Positions 31,113 to 46,100 of a stretch of DNA of 64,000 bases are shown one piece after another. The stretch is from contig JAPTHN010000003.1 in the NCBI GenBank assembly GCA_026936325.1, forward strand, positions 81,953,006 to 82,017,005. The letters are read 5' to 3'. Source of the stretch: Platynereis dumerilii (Eukaryota; Annelida; Polychaeta; Phyllodocida; Nereididae). The notes under the pieces were generated by a model. That model was not told where the DNA came from, made no database searches, and worked only from the letters and a program-made list of their open reading frames with translations. A program made the position numbers and the translations under genes. The number at the start of each line of letters is the position of its first letter. The stretch's first letter is position 1.

Positions 31113-34100
31113 TTAGTCTCTTGGCACTGCGCTGATCCAAATTCCCTCCTTGACCTTGAAGGCAAGCTTGTCAAATTTCAGTGGGACCTGCAAATTAGCA
31201 AAATTGATATTTCATTCAGGATCTGTTGACTACTAATATTATGTTTTAAAGAGTACAACACACTAATTGTGTGACTTACTTTGGTCTTCTCGCAAGTGAC
31301 CAGCTTTTGTTTCTTCAAGACATGAATGATGGCCACTTTAGCTTCAAGGAGAGCCAGTCGCATTCCAATGCAGTTCCTTGGGCCGTATCCAAAGGGCATC
31401 CAGTCAAAAGGACCCCGGTTCTTCTTCGCTTCTGCAGTAAACCTACAACAAATTGTACAGAATAATGGGTAATGAGAAAAAAGATGTTAATTTTGATTTA
31501 GCAGTTTGATGGATGTTATTTGCGACATCCAATAGTGGGCCAATAAACTTGTTAAATGGCATGAGTGCAGACATCTTCCAAAATTAGTACATTCATTGAA
31601 TTTACAACTGCGGAAATATTAGTGATCACCTGAATTCTCCAAAATGGGTTAGGAATATTCACTTATGCCTACAAACAGAATCTTAACATGCAGCCTTTTC
31701 TCGACTGTAAAAACGTCAACAGCAAAAAACATCTGCACAAGGTTGATTTTATTTACCTCTCTGGATCAAAGACTTCGGGGTTTGGCCATCTCTTCTCATC
31801 GTAGTGCAGCACCACCGACGGTATCATGATGATATCACCTTTCTTGAATTGCACTCCTTCAATTGTAACGTCTCTTCCACACACTCTGTCAAACCTGATA
31901 AATATTATATGAAAAATTTACTCATGTTAAAAATTGATAGATGCAACTGGTCCAAGGGGCCAGCCAGGTACTGAGGGAAACAAATCAATGACATCACCCT
32001 GTTTAGCCATTATTGATAGCATTCATATTGGTTTTAAAAATAATTTTTATTTCCAATCCACTAGAAATATATCATTCATATCAGAGTACATGAACACGTA
32101 TATATCTCAATGTTAATATGACTTACATTGGGGCCGGAGGATAAACACGCAAGGTTTCCAAAACGCACATATCCAAATATGGCATCTTGGTGATGTCATT
32201 GTAGTCAACGTCTTCCTGAACAAAGGCGAATTAATATTAATTAAGTTAAGTACACTTCATAACAGATAGTATATCTGGCAAGATCAAAATGGTCGCCCCA
32301 GGACAGTTTGCACATAACACAGTCGAGGGAAATCGCCAGTGTCACCTTTGCAGTATGATACATTGCAGCACCTCGGAGTTAGCTCCTTTGCTTCAGGAAC
32401 TTACTTTTTAAAATATCCATATGATACAGTTACATCAGGTTCAGAAAACTGTAGTCTATAGGAAACTTGTGAAGATAGCATTAATCTGACAAAATATACA
32501 GGTGTAGTTGCAGCAACAAAAATTGCAATCGAAGAATTTAAAATTCTTTCTGATTTTAAAACATCCTGACATTCAAGAAACCCTCATTAAAGCAATTGGC
32601 AAAGGTTCAAACTTCAAAGATTCATCATAATGGTACCTTGTCACCAGCAACATCTTGGATTTCCTGAAACACCTTTTCTTGGATTTCTTGTTCAACAGCC
32701 AAAGTGTAGAGTAACAGGGACATCAAAATGGAAGTGGTGTCAAACCCGGCCAAGAAAACCAACACTCCATTTGCAGTGATCTCTGACATTTTCAGTCCTG
32801 AAAAATGGTGCACAATACATCAGGCGTCACACTTGCCTACTCCAAAATTCTTGTTTAAGTGAATGTACCTCAATTGATGATAATTTTTCTTGATAGAGCA
32901 ATACTGAACAGAATTTTAAATGCAGAGGCGGATCCAGAAATGATAGTCTGGGGGGGGGCGGACGAGCTTCGGCATTCGCCAGACCGCGTAACCACAATTT
33001 TTCTTTTAAATGCTACTATTAATCTTGGTGGTCTAGGGGGGGGGGGGGGGGCGGGCCCCCTAGCCCCCCCCCCCTGTATCTGCCACTGAAATGTATGAAA
33101 TATATAAATCAGTCACATGAATCCACACATCATTTACTAGATTAGTGTGAATGTTTATCTTAGCAGTGGCATATTATTCTTCAGAGTCACCATTGATGTA
33201 GCATTGTTACCTCCTTTGACATTCTTCTCATAAGTTGCCCCAAATTCTTCATTTTCTTTTCTCTGTTCTTCTGTGATTTCCAAATTGTGAGCATTCAACA
33301 TCAACTGCAGCAGATCTGCATTTCCTCCCTTGCATGTCTTTTTTGTTTCCACGGCCTGAACTGTAACCTGATTTTTTAAAGAAAAAAGTTTAATAATGCA
33401 ACCGCAACGCCCTACGTCTTCATTCATTGAAAAAACAGTTTGTGTGAAACAGACAAAATGAAGTCAGCCGTCTCCGTCCAAAATATTGTGCATGTCAGAC
33501 AAGATTTTTTGGGGAAATAACTCACATAAGACAAGGAAATTGTCAATCCTGATCAATTTTGCCGTCAAAAGACTTTCGAAAGGTAATGCCAAAGACCTAC
33601 AGTCTGTCTCATTTCTGTCATGGGCGGTCGTCAACAAAAATCTGACAAAAAACAGCACTGAAAAATCACAAAAACGTGATAAACAAATTACAAATCAGCT
33701 CATCTACCCCTGAGTGGGTTTATTTCTTTGTGTGACCAGTAGATGAGCAGATATCAGACCAAACACCAGTTCGCATGTTGTGAGACAAACTGTAGACAAG
33801 ATTGATGTCAAATAATAAAATCAACATTTACTTTACTTTTCGTTCTTGAAGAATAGTTATTCACCATGGTACATGTAAGTACAAGAATAAAGCGATCTAA
33901 CCTTATAACATGAATTCCATGAACTTATAATTATCACTCTGTGGGTACCTGTTCAAAAAACCCAATGGCATCCTTTGCGAATATTGTAAGACCCATCTTC
34001 TTCGCTACACCCTTCAGGAATGGGAAGAAGACTGAAACAGATAGATGAGAAAAAAAATCCTTAAGAAGGTAAATGTTCAAAGATTCATAACCACCTCATT

Positions 34101-37100
34101 TTTGAAAGACCTTCAGTTTGTTGCCAACCAGAGATATTAACGCAGGAATAAAAATTTGTTCAGCACATGCGTAGAAAAAATTTGTTTCCACATTTGGCTG
34201 GGGTAGTGTAATGTTAAAATTGCAATCAAGGAGTATGACGTGTCTTCACACAAGAAAAAAAGTTTGTTGTTACTCAATTTGCACAAAAAATCCAAAAGCT
34301 TCCGGTGTTAGGATTGAGCAGTCTAAATTGTATACTCACAGTTAATGATCATAAATGGGCTGAAAAAAGAGAAGTCGAAGATTTTTTTTGCCATCTTCAC
34401 AAAAGTGCTGTCGGGATTCTTCAAACAGTCCACTTCTATGCCGAATGAAGTTGCTCCAATGACATCCATGGTGTAGCATCCGGAGAATCTGGGGCAGAAA
34501 TCCAAAATCACTTATGATACCGACTATGTCAAACCAAGTTATTGTCTGGCATAACTCCCATGGAATGATCGGGCTTTATGTTCTGTATTTATGCATTTGG
34601 TAGGCAAATTAGGACAGGAGAAGGACATGGCAAAGAATGATTTAAATAGCCATCCAACATAATTATGCCCGTGTGACCTGGCAAGAGCTAAATTCGAACC
34701 TGGGGCCCAGCACCTGGCTGCCTAGAAAGCCACCACTGCGCTAAACTTCCCCTCCCCCTCCGGAATCAGACCAAAATATATGTGAAGGAATATTCCATAA
34801 ACCCAATTCTAAGTTCATAATTATGTAAATATGAAATTGCCATGGCGATTGGAGACGGCAACAAAATGCGGAGAACGTAGGTGTGGTCCTTTGTGGCTTT
34901 TCCTATCTCTCCCATGTTAATTTTGGGTCTGAGGGTAGTGGTGGGCCTTGGCCTAATATCCCCCAACCTGAATATATCAATTATTTGAATCTCTTACATA
35001 AATAGTTACGTTCAACAATGACCAATAATACATACTCCTTGGTGTCAAATGCCTCTCCAGCAGTCTTAGTTGCTTGACCAATGTTCTCAGCCAAAGATTT
35101 TGCACATTTGTTCATCTGGCCCATCATCTGTTTCATGCAAATTAATAGAAATTAATAATTCACTTTTGATATTAAGTGACTTATTCTATGAAGTGATAAT
35201 TGTCAAACCAATGCCAGTACAGAGAGCAGGACTAAGGTCAAGGATAATCTATCAACTACTGGTGGTGCCACCATCTTGATGAAAGACCTTTGTCAGCTGC
35301 CTATAGTGTGACTTCCCCCATGTGGTGGAGTGATCTTCCAAATTATCGCAAACAGCCCCACCAATCGACATTTATAAAAGTAGATTAAAGTCTTACCTCA
35401 TGTCGATGATTAATTTTAATTTTAACTATTTATCAACTGAACTTTTTAAATAATGATTTCACTGATGTCATTTACTTTTGCTTTTAATTTATCAACTTTA
35501 CACATTCATAATTTCATATTGGTAATAATCTGTGTAAAGTGCTTCTGATGATGTATATTTCCAGATAGCGCTGTATATAATAAACAATTTGCATATTACC
35601 AGTTTGAGTTTCCCTGAACTGAATGTTGGGGTCATCAAGTTACGGACTCTCTTCCAATCGTCATCTTTTAAAACTGTCAGGAACGAATTGACGATCTCAC
35701 TATTATCTGAGAACACCTGAAAAATATGAGATACATAAAAATTACTTTTCATTCTTCTTAACAAAGAATGTATAAATTAACATTTTCACTGCAGCTCCTA
35801 CACATAATGTATATCATTATAGAATTCCCCACTACCATCCATTGTCGCAGCCTGAAATTGATCTGATAAGGCATATTCCATGGTGGCTTAAAAAAGTTTA
35901 GTTTGTGTAAGTTACGATTAAAATCAATTGATTCAGTGCTTATGGTATTAATTGTTAAACAAACTAATTAAATGACTTGAGGTACTTCACCAAATAACCA
36001 ACCAAATCAAGTTCAAGTTCAAGTTCAAGTCTTTATTAATACCATTAAGGTACAGGGGCCTGACGCCATTCAGCGTATTTGGCCAAAAATTTCATCAAAA
36101 ATTTGTGACTGACACACATGTGATATATATTAATAACAGTTTAAGAGATAACAAATTTCAAGCTTAAGAAAAAGGAAATCACATATTACAGACTTAATAG
36201 GTAGTTTTTCAGACGTTTTTTCAAGACGGGAAGGGAGCAGCTGTAATCAATGGAGTTGCCCAGGGTATTAAAACAAATGACTCCTCTATGTCTTATGTTT
36301 CTCTGCAATTTTGCTGAGGTAAAATATGGAACTCTGAATAATGCTTTATTTCTAGTATTGATGTTATGAATGTCTTGATTTTTAATGAACATATGATTGA
36401 TGACCGGAGGATGACAACTAAAGTGCACTTTATACATGAAGATAAATAGATTCATTGAATACAACTTATTGATGGGTAGGATACGAAGAGACTTAAATAA
36501 TGGTGAAGAGTGAGTTAGTCTATTTGAGAACGTCATGATGCGAACCACTTTCTTTTGAAGAATTAGTATTGGGTTCATATAAGTTTGAATCATTGATCCC
36601 CAAACTTCTATACCATGTGATATGTATGGTAAAATAAATGAATTATATAATATCAACAATGTGTCTCGTTTTAAATATTTTTTTGCTTTACTAATGATCC
36701 CGATCCCCTTAGCAATTTTCTTCCTGATATAACTTGAGTGAGCTTCCCATGAAATATTGTCATCTATCATTATACCAAGAAACCTGGTTGTTCTAACTTG
36801 ATCAATCTGAACATTTGCTATTTTGACATTATCTGAAGGCATAACATATCTTTTCCTTGGTGAGAATATCATATACTGAGTTTTATTTCTATTAAGAGAG
36901 AGCTTGTTTGAATCAATCCATGTTTTAATAAATTTTAATTCCAAATTCAATTCGTTTACCAGGTTGGTCATATCACTACCCTGAATAAAGACATTGCAAT
37001 TGTCAGCAAATAGAATGGGCAGAAGTGATTGAGATGCATTACAAATATCATTTATATATAATAAAAATAGAATGGGGCCAAGGATAGATCCCTGTGGCAC

Positions 37101-40100
37101 CCCACAGGTAATAGGTTTATAAGAAGATGATACATTATTGAAAGAAACATACTGAATTCTACTAGTAAGGTAGCTTGAGATCAGTTGATGAGCAATCCCT
37201 CTTATTCCATATTTATATAATTTATCCAATAGAAAGCTATGATTAACAGTGTCAAAAGCTTTACTATAATCAAGAAATACACCTAGGGTAAACTTACTAT
37301 CTTTATATCCAGCTAATATTTTGTCAATCAGTGCCATTATAGCTTGTGTGGGATAATTTGTTTTTTACGAAAACCAAATTGAAATTTGTATAAAATGTCA
37401 TTATCATTAATGAATTGGAATAATCTTTTATATATTACTCTTTCAAATAATTTCGACAGTGATGGTAAAATTGAAATAGGTCTGTAGTTTTTAAGGAATT
37501 GCTCATCACCAGATTTAAAAAGTGGAATTATCTTAGCGACTTTAAGTTCATCAGGAAATATTCCTTGAGACAATGACAAGTTAACTAAATGTACTAAAAC
37601 GGAAACATATTGGTCATGAAATCTTTTTAAAACTTTTATCTGAAGATCGTCATATCCTGCTGAGCTATCATTTAGTGAGGCCAGAATTTCTTTTACTTCC
37701 AAAACACTGGTTGGTCGTAGATATAGGGAATTTTGAATATTAACGTTGTGGAGATAAGACAGGTGAGAGGTGTTTGTTATTGGAATATTCTTGCTTAGAT
37801 TCTCTCCAATTTTAACGAAATAATTGTTGAACCCATCAGCAATAATTTGATGGTCAGTGACAATCTTGTCATCTATCGAGAAGCAGTGGTCGAAATAAGG
37901 GGGGGTCAAGGGGGTCTTGACCCCTCCAAATGCTCTTGGGACCCCCTCAAATGCATTTTTTAGAAGGACCCAGAGGGGGTCCTGTAAAAACCCCCCCAAA
38001 TAGTGAATTTATCAGGAGGAATAAGCATGAAGCGGGAAGTAAAGATTAATCAGCATACTACAACCTCTTGTGATTTATATACATCACCAATAAGGTTTTC
38101 AAAACTAATTTTCTGAGAAAAACATACCAATAACGTGCTCGAAATTCATTTTTAGAGCATCTGAAACACTCCAGCTTCAAAGCGCTTCTGGCATCCCGCA
38201 GAATTCCGGCTTCAACGGCTTCAACTCTTCGGGCCTTGGAACTTGAGAGACCCCCCCAAATAACATGGGCTATTTCGACCACTGTCGAGAAGTGAGATGG
38301 AGTGTGATGGCTACTTTTGTTATTGATTATATTTTTAATTATCTGCCAAGATTTTCGTATGTTGTTCTTACTTTTTTCAAACAAGTTGTGGATATGATTT
38401 TTTTCAGCATTCTTAAGTAGGGAATTCAGTGTTTTCTTATATTTCTTGTAGATAATAATATTTTGTTCTGTAGGATGTTTCCTGCTTCTGATATATAAGA
38501 GATTCTTTGCTCTAATTGACCGTTTCAATGCTGCGGAGAGCCATGGTTTTCTGTTATTATATGCTGAATTTCTTATTTTAATTGGATATGCTTTGTCATA
38601 AGTTGCCTGATAGGTATTATAAAACAGAGTAAATGCATCTATGCAACTGTCTGTTTCTAAAACATTTGACCAGTCTATCAAAGCAATATCATTAGTAAAC
38701 TTAAGCAAATTTTCATCACTGTATTCTCTGAATTTTATGCAAGTTTTCGTTTTTGATTGAGTGAAATCTGTATTTATAATAAATATCGGAAAGTGATCTG
38801 AAATATCCCATGTAAATATACTTGTAAATGATTTTCAGTCACAGCTTGGTTGCAGAAAATGTTGTCAATCAAGGTGGCTGAAGTTCTCTGGACTCTAGTT
38901 GGTTTAGTAATTAAGGGAAATAATGAGAACGAATAAAACATGTCAAAAAATTCGGATGTAGGTAAATGATCTTCAGAATTTAATAAGTTTATATTATAGT
39001 CTCCCATGATGTAAACAAGCTTATTATTGCGGATTTTGCGTAGCATTTTATTTAAATTATTATTAAATATTCGTATGTCAGTATTAGGTGGTCTATACAA
39101 CACTCCTATTATCAGATCTTTTGTAGTATTGAATGTAGTTTTAGAAATTTCTATGAAGATACTTTCTATTGATTCATTGATAATGCATAAGTCTTCCAAT
39201 AGCTTCGCCTGAATAGAATTTCTAATGAATAATGACACTCCTCCACCAGGTTTTGAAAGTCGTGTTTTGTAAAAGTGATTATAATTATCCAAATAATAAA
39301 GGTTACAATTGCTTTCCTGAAGCCAAGTTTCAGATATACCAATTATTGAAAAGTTAATTAAGAGATTTTCTAAATGAGTTTCAAGTTCTTTAAGATGTCT
39401 TGGGATACTTCTTATATTAATATGCATAAGTGAAAATTTGTTGTTAGAAAATGAACCCATATCTCTATTGAATTTTTCTTCATGAAAGTAGTTACATGCA
39501 TGAGATGAAGTATGAAATCTTATGTCATTGTAAAAATGTAAATCTGGATCAACCGATGTCATGGGCATAAAATCATGATCATCGTTTAGTTCAAAGGGAT
39601 TGAAAACCATTTCATTTAATCCATCAAAAAACACAGAAGAGTCATTGAAAAAAATGTCTAATTCATGAATAAAATCTAATTGATCTGAGTAATTATTAAA
39701 TGGAAATATCTCATCCGAACAGTCAGTACATATCCAATCATTTTCTAAATAAGGTAAATCGTTAATGGAGATATTTGATAGGCACTGTATATGAAATTTG
39801 CATTTACAGAGACAACATTTTAAAATTCTACAGTGACTCAATATCGTTCTATTGCATCTACTACATAAGATCATGTGAGGTCACTGGGCAACAACATATA
39901 GGTTAATCCTGCTCCCTCCCGTCTGAAATAAAGTACAATCTTTATATAATTTTCCTTTGTAAAAATTTGATAAGACCTAGACTTGAAAGAAATTATAATT
40001 GAAACAAAAGGATTAAGAATGAATATAAAAGTCATATAACAAAGTAGTTAATTTAGTACTAGGTAAACTAGGTGGGATCCACCAACAAGGATAATTTCAA

Positions 40101-43100
40101 ATTTCTACTCAGTGACTGAGTGAGAGGATATTATAACAAAACAACCCAAGTCAGGGTCACTGAGTAACAATATCACGAGCTGTTATTGTACGAAGTGCCC
40201 TGACGCGTGGTTGTTTTGTTTTTATCACCTGGTTTTACTTCAAATTTTCAGTAACAAAGAGAGACTATTTTCTGCCATTACAAAAATGTGACGTCACCAT
40301 GGAGTCACAATGGATATGACGTCATAATCCCATTGTTTCGGCCAAAGTTTGGTTTGTGACGTCATCAGGCAGCTGAAATGCTGGTGATGTCATAACCATT
40401 GTTAAAAAATATCACCCTTGAAGGGTGGTATTTTTTACAATATCATAGGCCCTGATATTTTGACTGTAAACAGTGATATTCACAGCCAACCAGGTGATAA
40501 TATAACAAAACAACCCAAGTCAGGGTCACTGAGTAACAATATCACGAGCTGTTGTGTGAATTAATATCACTCGAGCCCGCAGGGCGAGAGTGATATTAAT
40601 TCACACAACAGCGAGTGATATTGTACGAAGTGCCCTGACGCGTGGTTGTTTTGTTTTTATCACCTGGTTTTACCTTAATTTTTTAGTTATTTAAGAGAGA
40701 CTATTTTCTGCCATTACAAAAATGTGACGTCACCATGGAGCAACAATGGTTATGACGTCACAATCCCATTGTTTTGGCCATAGTTTGGTTTGTGACATCA
40801 CCAGGCAGCTCAAATGCTGGTGATGTCATAACCATTGTTAAAAAATATCACCCTTGAAGGGTGGTATTTTTTACAATATCATAGGCCCTGATATTTTGAC
40901 TGTAAACAGTGATATTTACAGCCAACCAGGTGATAATCACAGCCAACCAGGTGATAAGTTGTTGTTATAATGTTTTGTTATGTTTGAGGTCTGCTCTGTG
41001 AGAGTATCATAAATAAACTCAAGAGTGAAATGTATTTCACAGCTTACAATTCAGGGGCTTAGTAACAGATTTATCAGATGATTATGCTTGTTAAGAAAAG
41101 GCAGGAAATATGATTAATAATTTGGTTTTTTTCTTTCTTTCTTTTTTTTCTCCCGACCCCCTTTTCTGGTTTTATTATCAGGTTAAGTTACTGGAAAGCC
41201 AGGAATATATATAATAGAAAACGAAAATGCATTCAGAGGTTTATTGTAGCCAAAAGTTGTAAGTAGAGTGCAGTTATTGCAATAAGAAAGTGAGATATTG
41301 CAGATCTGGCTTGGCATTTAGACTTATATACATTGGTCTATTTCCCCTTGTAAGTTAAGAAGCATAATCATTTTAATTTTCTATTGAGTTAAACATAGCT
41401 CAATGATGTTTTCAGAAAATCTGATTATCAAAGAAGTGAGTGTGTTCAACAAATTAATTGAGTCAAACATTATGGATCATCAAGGGATATGACGTGGCAA
41501 AGCCAGTTTGCAAATTGCCAGTTTGATAAACTTTTCCTGTGGACCGCCAATCTGCAAAGAGCTCTTAGCATGTTTTAAAATGATTTTCACAGTAATGTAT
41601 TCCTTACCCTTCTATTGGAAAATGCATCAAACTGTTTGACCAATATTTCTCTCAGGAGGTCGTCTCTGGCAACCACAAATTGTGGTGTGTTTCCCATAAA
41701 TGACCTGAAATTTAACAAGAGATCGGTTAAACATTATCTAAATGGAATTTACTTGTTGAACTATTCAAAAATATAATCTTAAACATACCCAAATAAAGGT
41801 CCATACTTCTTATAACGATCCTTTTGAGTATCTATCAACCCCTAGGATCAGAAAAAATGTTTGCTTATTTTTAGTCAATGAGAGTCATGTGATATATATA
41901 TATATAATATACAGCGCAGATGAAACAATGTCATACTTGTTCTGTTTTGAGTCAAATAAAACAAAGAAAGACGGAAGGAAAGGAAAGAAAGAAAAAAGGA
42001 ATGATAGAAAGATAGATAGATAAGATAGATAATGTCAAGGGTTGCATTCACCTTCGGGTTATAGTATATATACTCGAATGCACCCCCTTTTCACACCACT
42101 TTGTAGTTAAACATTTTAATGGAACGATAGTTATACTTGCAAAATAATATACCAGGTGCGAGAAAATAAAATAAATCTAATCTAAATCTAACAATGAGGC
42201 TTTCTCGATCTGATACATCATAGCGAACAGTTATGAATTGCTATCCTGATAAACACACTCACTGGTGCCAGAGAAATTAGCATTTTGGTGTAAAAGTCAT
42301 ATCGCAGCTCATTAAGACAGCTGAACACGGGCAACACTGGGACGCACTTTATATGGTAGAATGTACATGTCCAGGTCAACTGAATGACCTGGGACAACAC
42401 ACAATAGGCATTCAGGACACAGTGAATAGAGGCATAGTGGATTACCATGATCCGTCAACAAATTTATCGCAAAGCACTGCGTGTTACTTACATAGATGAC
42501 CGCACCCAGGACAGCTTATGTTAAATGTTTGAAACTGTTTAAAGTTATTAACTATTGGCACTACAAGGTGTTAATGCACTGTATATAGTCTTAGGCACTA
42601 CTTGAATGTAATATCTATTAGGTTACCCATGGAGTGTTAAAATCATTTTTAAATTGATGTCACACCATTGGGTCAGTCATGATCACGACTCACATTTTTC
42701 CTGTCTGGCTGCAAAAGGGTAGGTGCAGTCTAATTTATTGTGCCTTGGATTTATTATGCCTTGGATTTAAGGTCAACAGTATTGGTGATATTCATGCAAA
42801 CTTCTGATTGCTCAGTGCTTTCAGCATCAAGCAAAATTAGTAGACGTTAAAAGCGTCCCAATGTGCCCCGGTTCCCACTACATCTTTTTAATGTTTACTG
42901 AATAGGTTGACAGCCTATCTACTATTTCCGTTAGTCATATATTCTATATTTATCATTTTTGATAAGAATATCTAAGATAGTTTGTATGGTGTAGTTTCTG
43001 GTAAACTAAGTTATCCCTATGCTAACAAATTAAATGTTTACTGGCATAAAGCTATGCGGTACCCACATAAGCGGACCCGGGGCACATTGGACCACGGAAT

Positions 43101-46100
43101 AGAAGTCTAGGAAAGTAGAAGAAAGTGAGCAAATACCACATTTTATTCTCATAAATCACAACATACACCTGTGTGTCATTGCAGAATGATTATATCGGAA
43201 TATTTAGCTAGAGAATTTTAATAAAGCGTGTTTCAGCTAGAAGGGCTGGCAGATTAGCCAACTGAATTGATTAACCCTCATATTGTACAGGTGCTCTATT
43301 AATGTTAGAAATTACACAGCTGGCATTTTGCCGATTATTTTTTGTCAGTCAATCCAGTTTACAATGGTCCAACGTGCCCCGGCCATGCTGGTCCAACCTG
43401 CCCGTCCCAACCTCTAATGAAAAGGTGCATGCCTCGCCAACAAGGTTGAATGTTATATTATATCAAACTTTAATTAGTTAAGTAATGATAGTTTAAATTT
43501 ATCAGACTTGTCTGACTGAATCCTCCATATTTTAAGAAGGGTAAACTAGCCATCGACACTTGAAAAAAGTCACTTTTTATACAGAAAATCAGGAAACCTG
43601 AAATAGAACTCACACTTTTCCTTCAATGCTCATGAAATATTTTGGCAGAAAAGGCATACCATTAAAGGTCTCTTTGTTGAAGATTTCGATAACTGCGCAT
43701 TTTTTATAAAAAAGATATTGGGGATTGTCCAACATGCCCCAAGGTCCAGCGTGCCCCGGTCTTCCCTAGACATTCAGATCAAAGAAGTTGTATTTATTAG
43801 AGATGCATTATGTGAGTTTACTTTAAGTTATTCAGAAATCTGTGATATAATTGAGTTCTAGCAGCAGGGTAATTTCATTTTTAAATTATTTTATTATTTT
43901 CATTTTATTTTTAAATCGCTTTTATTCGTCCTTTATTGTTATGGTTGTTTCTAATTATTTTGTAACTGTGTATTAATAATAATAATAATAATAATAATAG
44001 TAATTTATATAGCGCCTCTTCCAGTACACTGCTCAGAAGCGCTTGTGTGGGTATAGATTATTTGCAGAATGTTTTAAATAGGTGAGTTTTGAGTTTTTTC
44101 TTGAAACACTCAAGAGTATTTGAAGTACGAACACTGTCTGGTAACTTGTTCCAGAGTTTTGGTGCTGCAAACGAGAAAGCTCGATCTTCAAATTTATTTT
44201 GACTGTTTGACGCTGGTTCTGTCAACAGGATTTTACTATTGCTTCTCAGATTCCAGTCTTGACTTGGTTTAAGCTGAACCAATTGTTGAATGTACAAGGG
44301 TGCTTGGCTATTTAATGCCTTCCAGGTGGTTGTCATCAGCTTAAACTGTATTCTTGCAGGGATGGGCAGCCAATGAAGTTGCTTTCTGTGTGATCCCACA
44401 CTGTCTTGTTGTTTCAATTTCTCTATGAGACGAACCGCTGAGTTTTGAGCCACCTGAAGTTTATTCACCAGATATTGAGAAATGCCATACAAAAGGCCAT
44501 TTCCATAGTCCAGATGAGGTGTGACCAGAGCATTTACCGCAGTTTTAACTGTATCTTTGTTCATGGATTTGCGAAGTTTCGAGATGTTTCGCAGATTAAA
44601 ATAGGCATTTCTGCACATTTTATTAACTTGTTTCTCCATGGTCATATTTTTGTCAAAAGTTATGCCTAAATTCCTGAGATTCTCTGCTGTTTTGATTGAA
44701 ACATTTTCAACATTGATTGACGAAACTTGGAGCTTATTTAGTTGGTGTGGTGTGGCAATCATGAGAAGTTCTGTCTTGTCGCCGTTGTTACACAACTTAT
44801 TTTCGTGAAGAAATTTTCTGATTTCAGTAACACATTTTTCCATTTTCTCAACAGTATTTTCTTGATCTGTGAAGGTTGGTTTGAAAGATAAAATGAGCTG
44901 CTGATCATCAGCATACTTTTGATCCTCAATTTGATTTCTAGAAGCGACTTCACTCACTGGAGCAATGTACGAATTGAATAAGACTGGACCAAGTTTCGAT
45001 CCTTGAGGGACGCCAAATTTGAGTGGCATTTTATCTGATGTTTGGTCATTTATCACTACAGACTGAGATCTTTCAGAAATATATGACTTGAACCAGTTGA
45101 GGGCTGAGTTGCACACACCATATCTGTTTTTCAACCTCGACACTAGAATACTGTGATCGATCGTGTCAAACGCAGCAGATAGATCTAACAGTACAAGCAT
45201 GATTATTTCACCTTTGCTCATGTTCAACATGATGTCATTGTGGATTTTTGTGAGGAGAGTTTCCGTGCTATGAAATTGCTTGTAGGCTGATTGCCTGTCA
45301 TCATCAAGTTTGTTCCGAGTGAGATGATCCATATATTGTTTGATTACGGCACTTTCGATGATTTTGCCCAGGAAAGACAAATTTGACACAGGACGGTTGT
45401 TCTTCTTGATGAGATCAAGACCTCCTTTCTTCAAGAGTGGCCTGACAAGTGCATATTTCAGGTCAAGGGGCATCTCCCCAAGAGTTAGCGATGTGTTGAC
45501 AATTTCGGTTATTATTGGAAGAAATTCGTCAACGCACTCCAGCAGTAACCATGTAGGAATGGGATCAAGTTGACAGTGTTTGACGGGCATATTTCTGATC
45601 AGTTTCTTAATTTCTGCTTTTGATAGCATTGTGAAGTGCGATAATTTGTGTCCAGTAAAGTTTTCAACAATTAAAGTGTTATTGTGTGGGTTGCCAGAAT
45701 CAAGTTGTGACCTTATTTTCTTGATTTTGTCATCAAAGAATGTGTTGAAGTCATTTGCTAAGTCTTTGCTGTTTTCGTGATATGGCAAAGGCAGTTCCTG
45801 TTTCCTGTTCAGGTTAGAATTAAGTACCTTGAACATGGCCTTAGAATTTCCCTTAGTACTCTCGATCTTTGCTTTCAAATCATCAGATTTCAACTGATTT
45901 AGGTGATCATTTAAAGCATTCTGTTTCAACTGGAAGTCTTGCCAGTCTTTTTCCAATCCTGTTCCTCTCCATGATCGTTCCGCTTTTCTTTTCGCCGTTT
46001 TAAGATTTTTGATATTGGCATTAGTAAATGGAGTTGGCTTACGCAGTGTCACCTGTTTGGTAATGACAGGTGCATGCTTGTCAAGAACTTTCTTTGAGGA

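Noticed and set aside
30778-31135. Repetitive frames encoding a Ser-Trp-Cys-Arg-Asn-Gly-Ser-Asn-Lys repeat on + and a Leu/Pro repeat on -
   Set aside because: A 27-bp minisatellite in the CYP-2 3' UTR; the unit length is a multiple of three, so all frames repeat.
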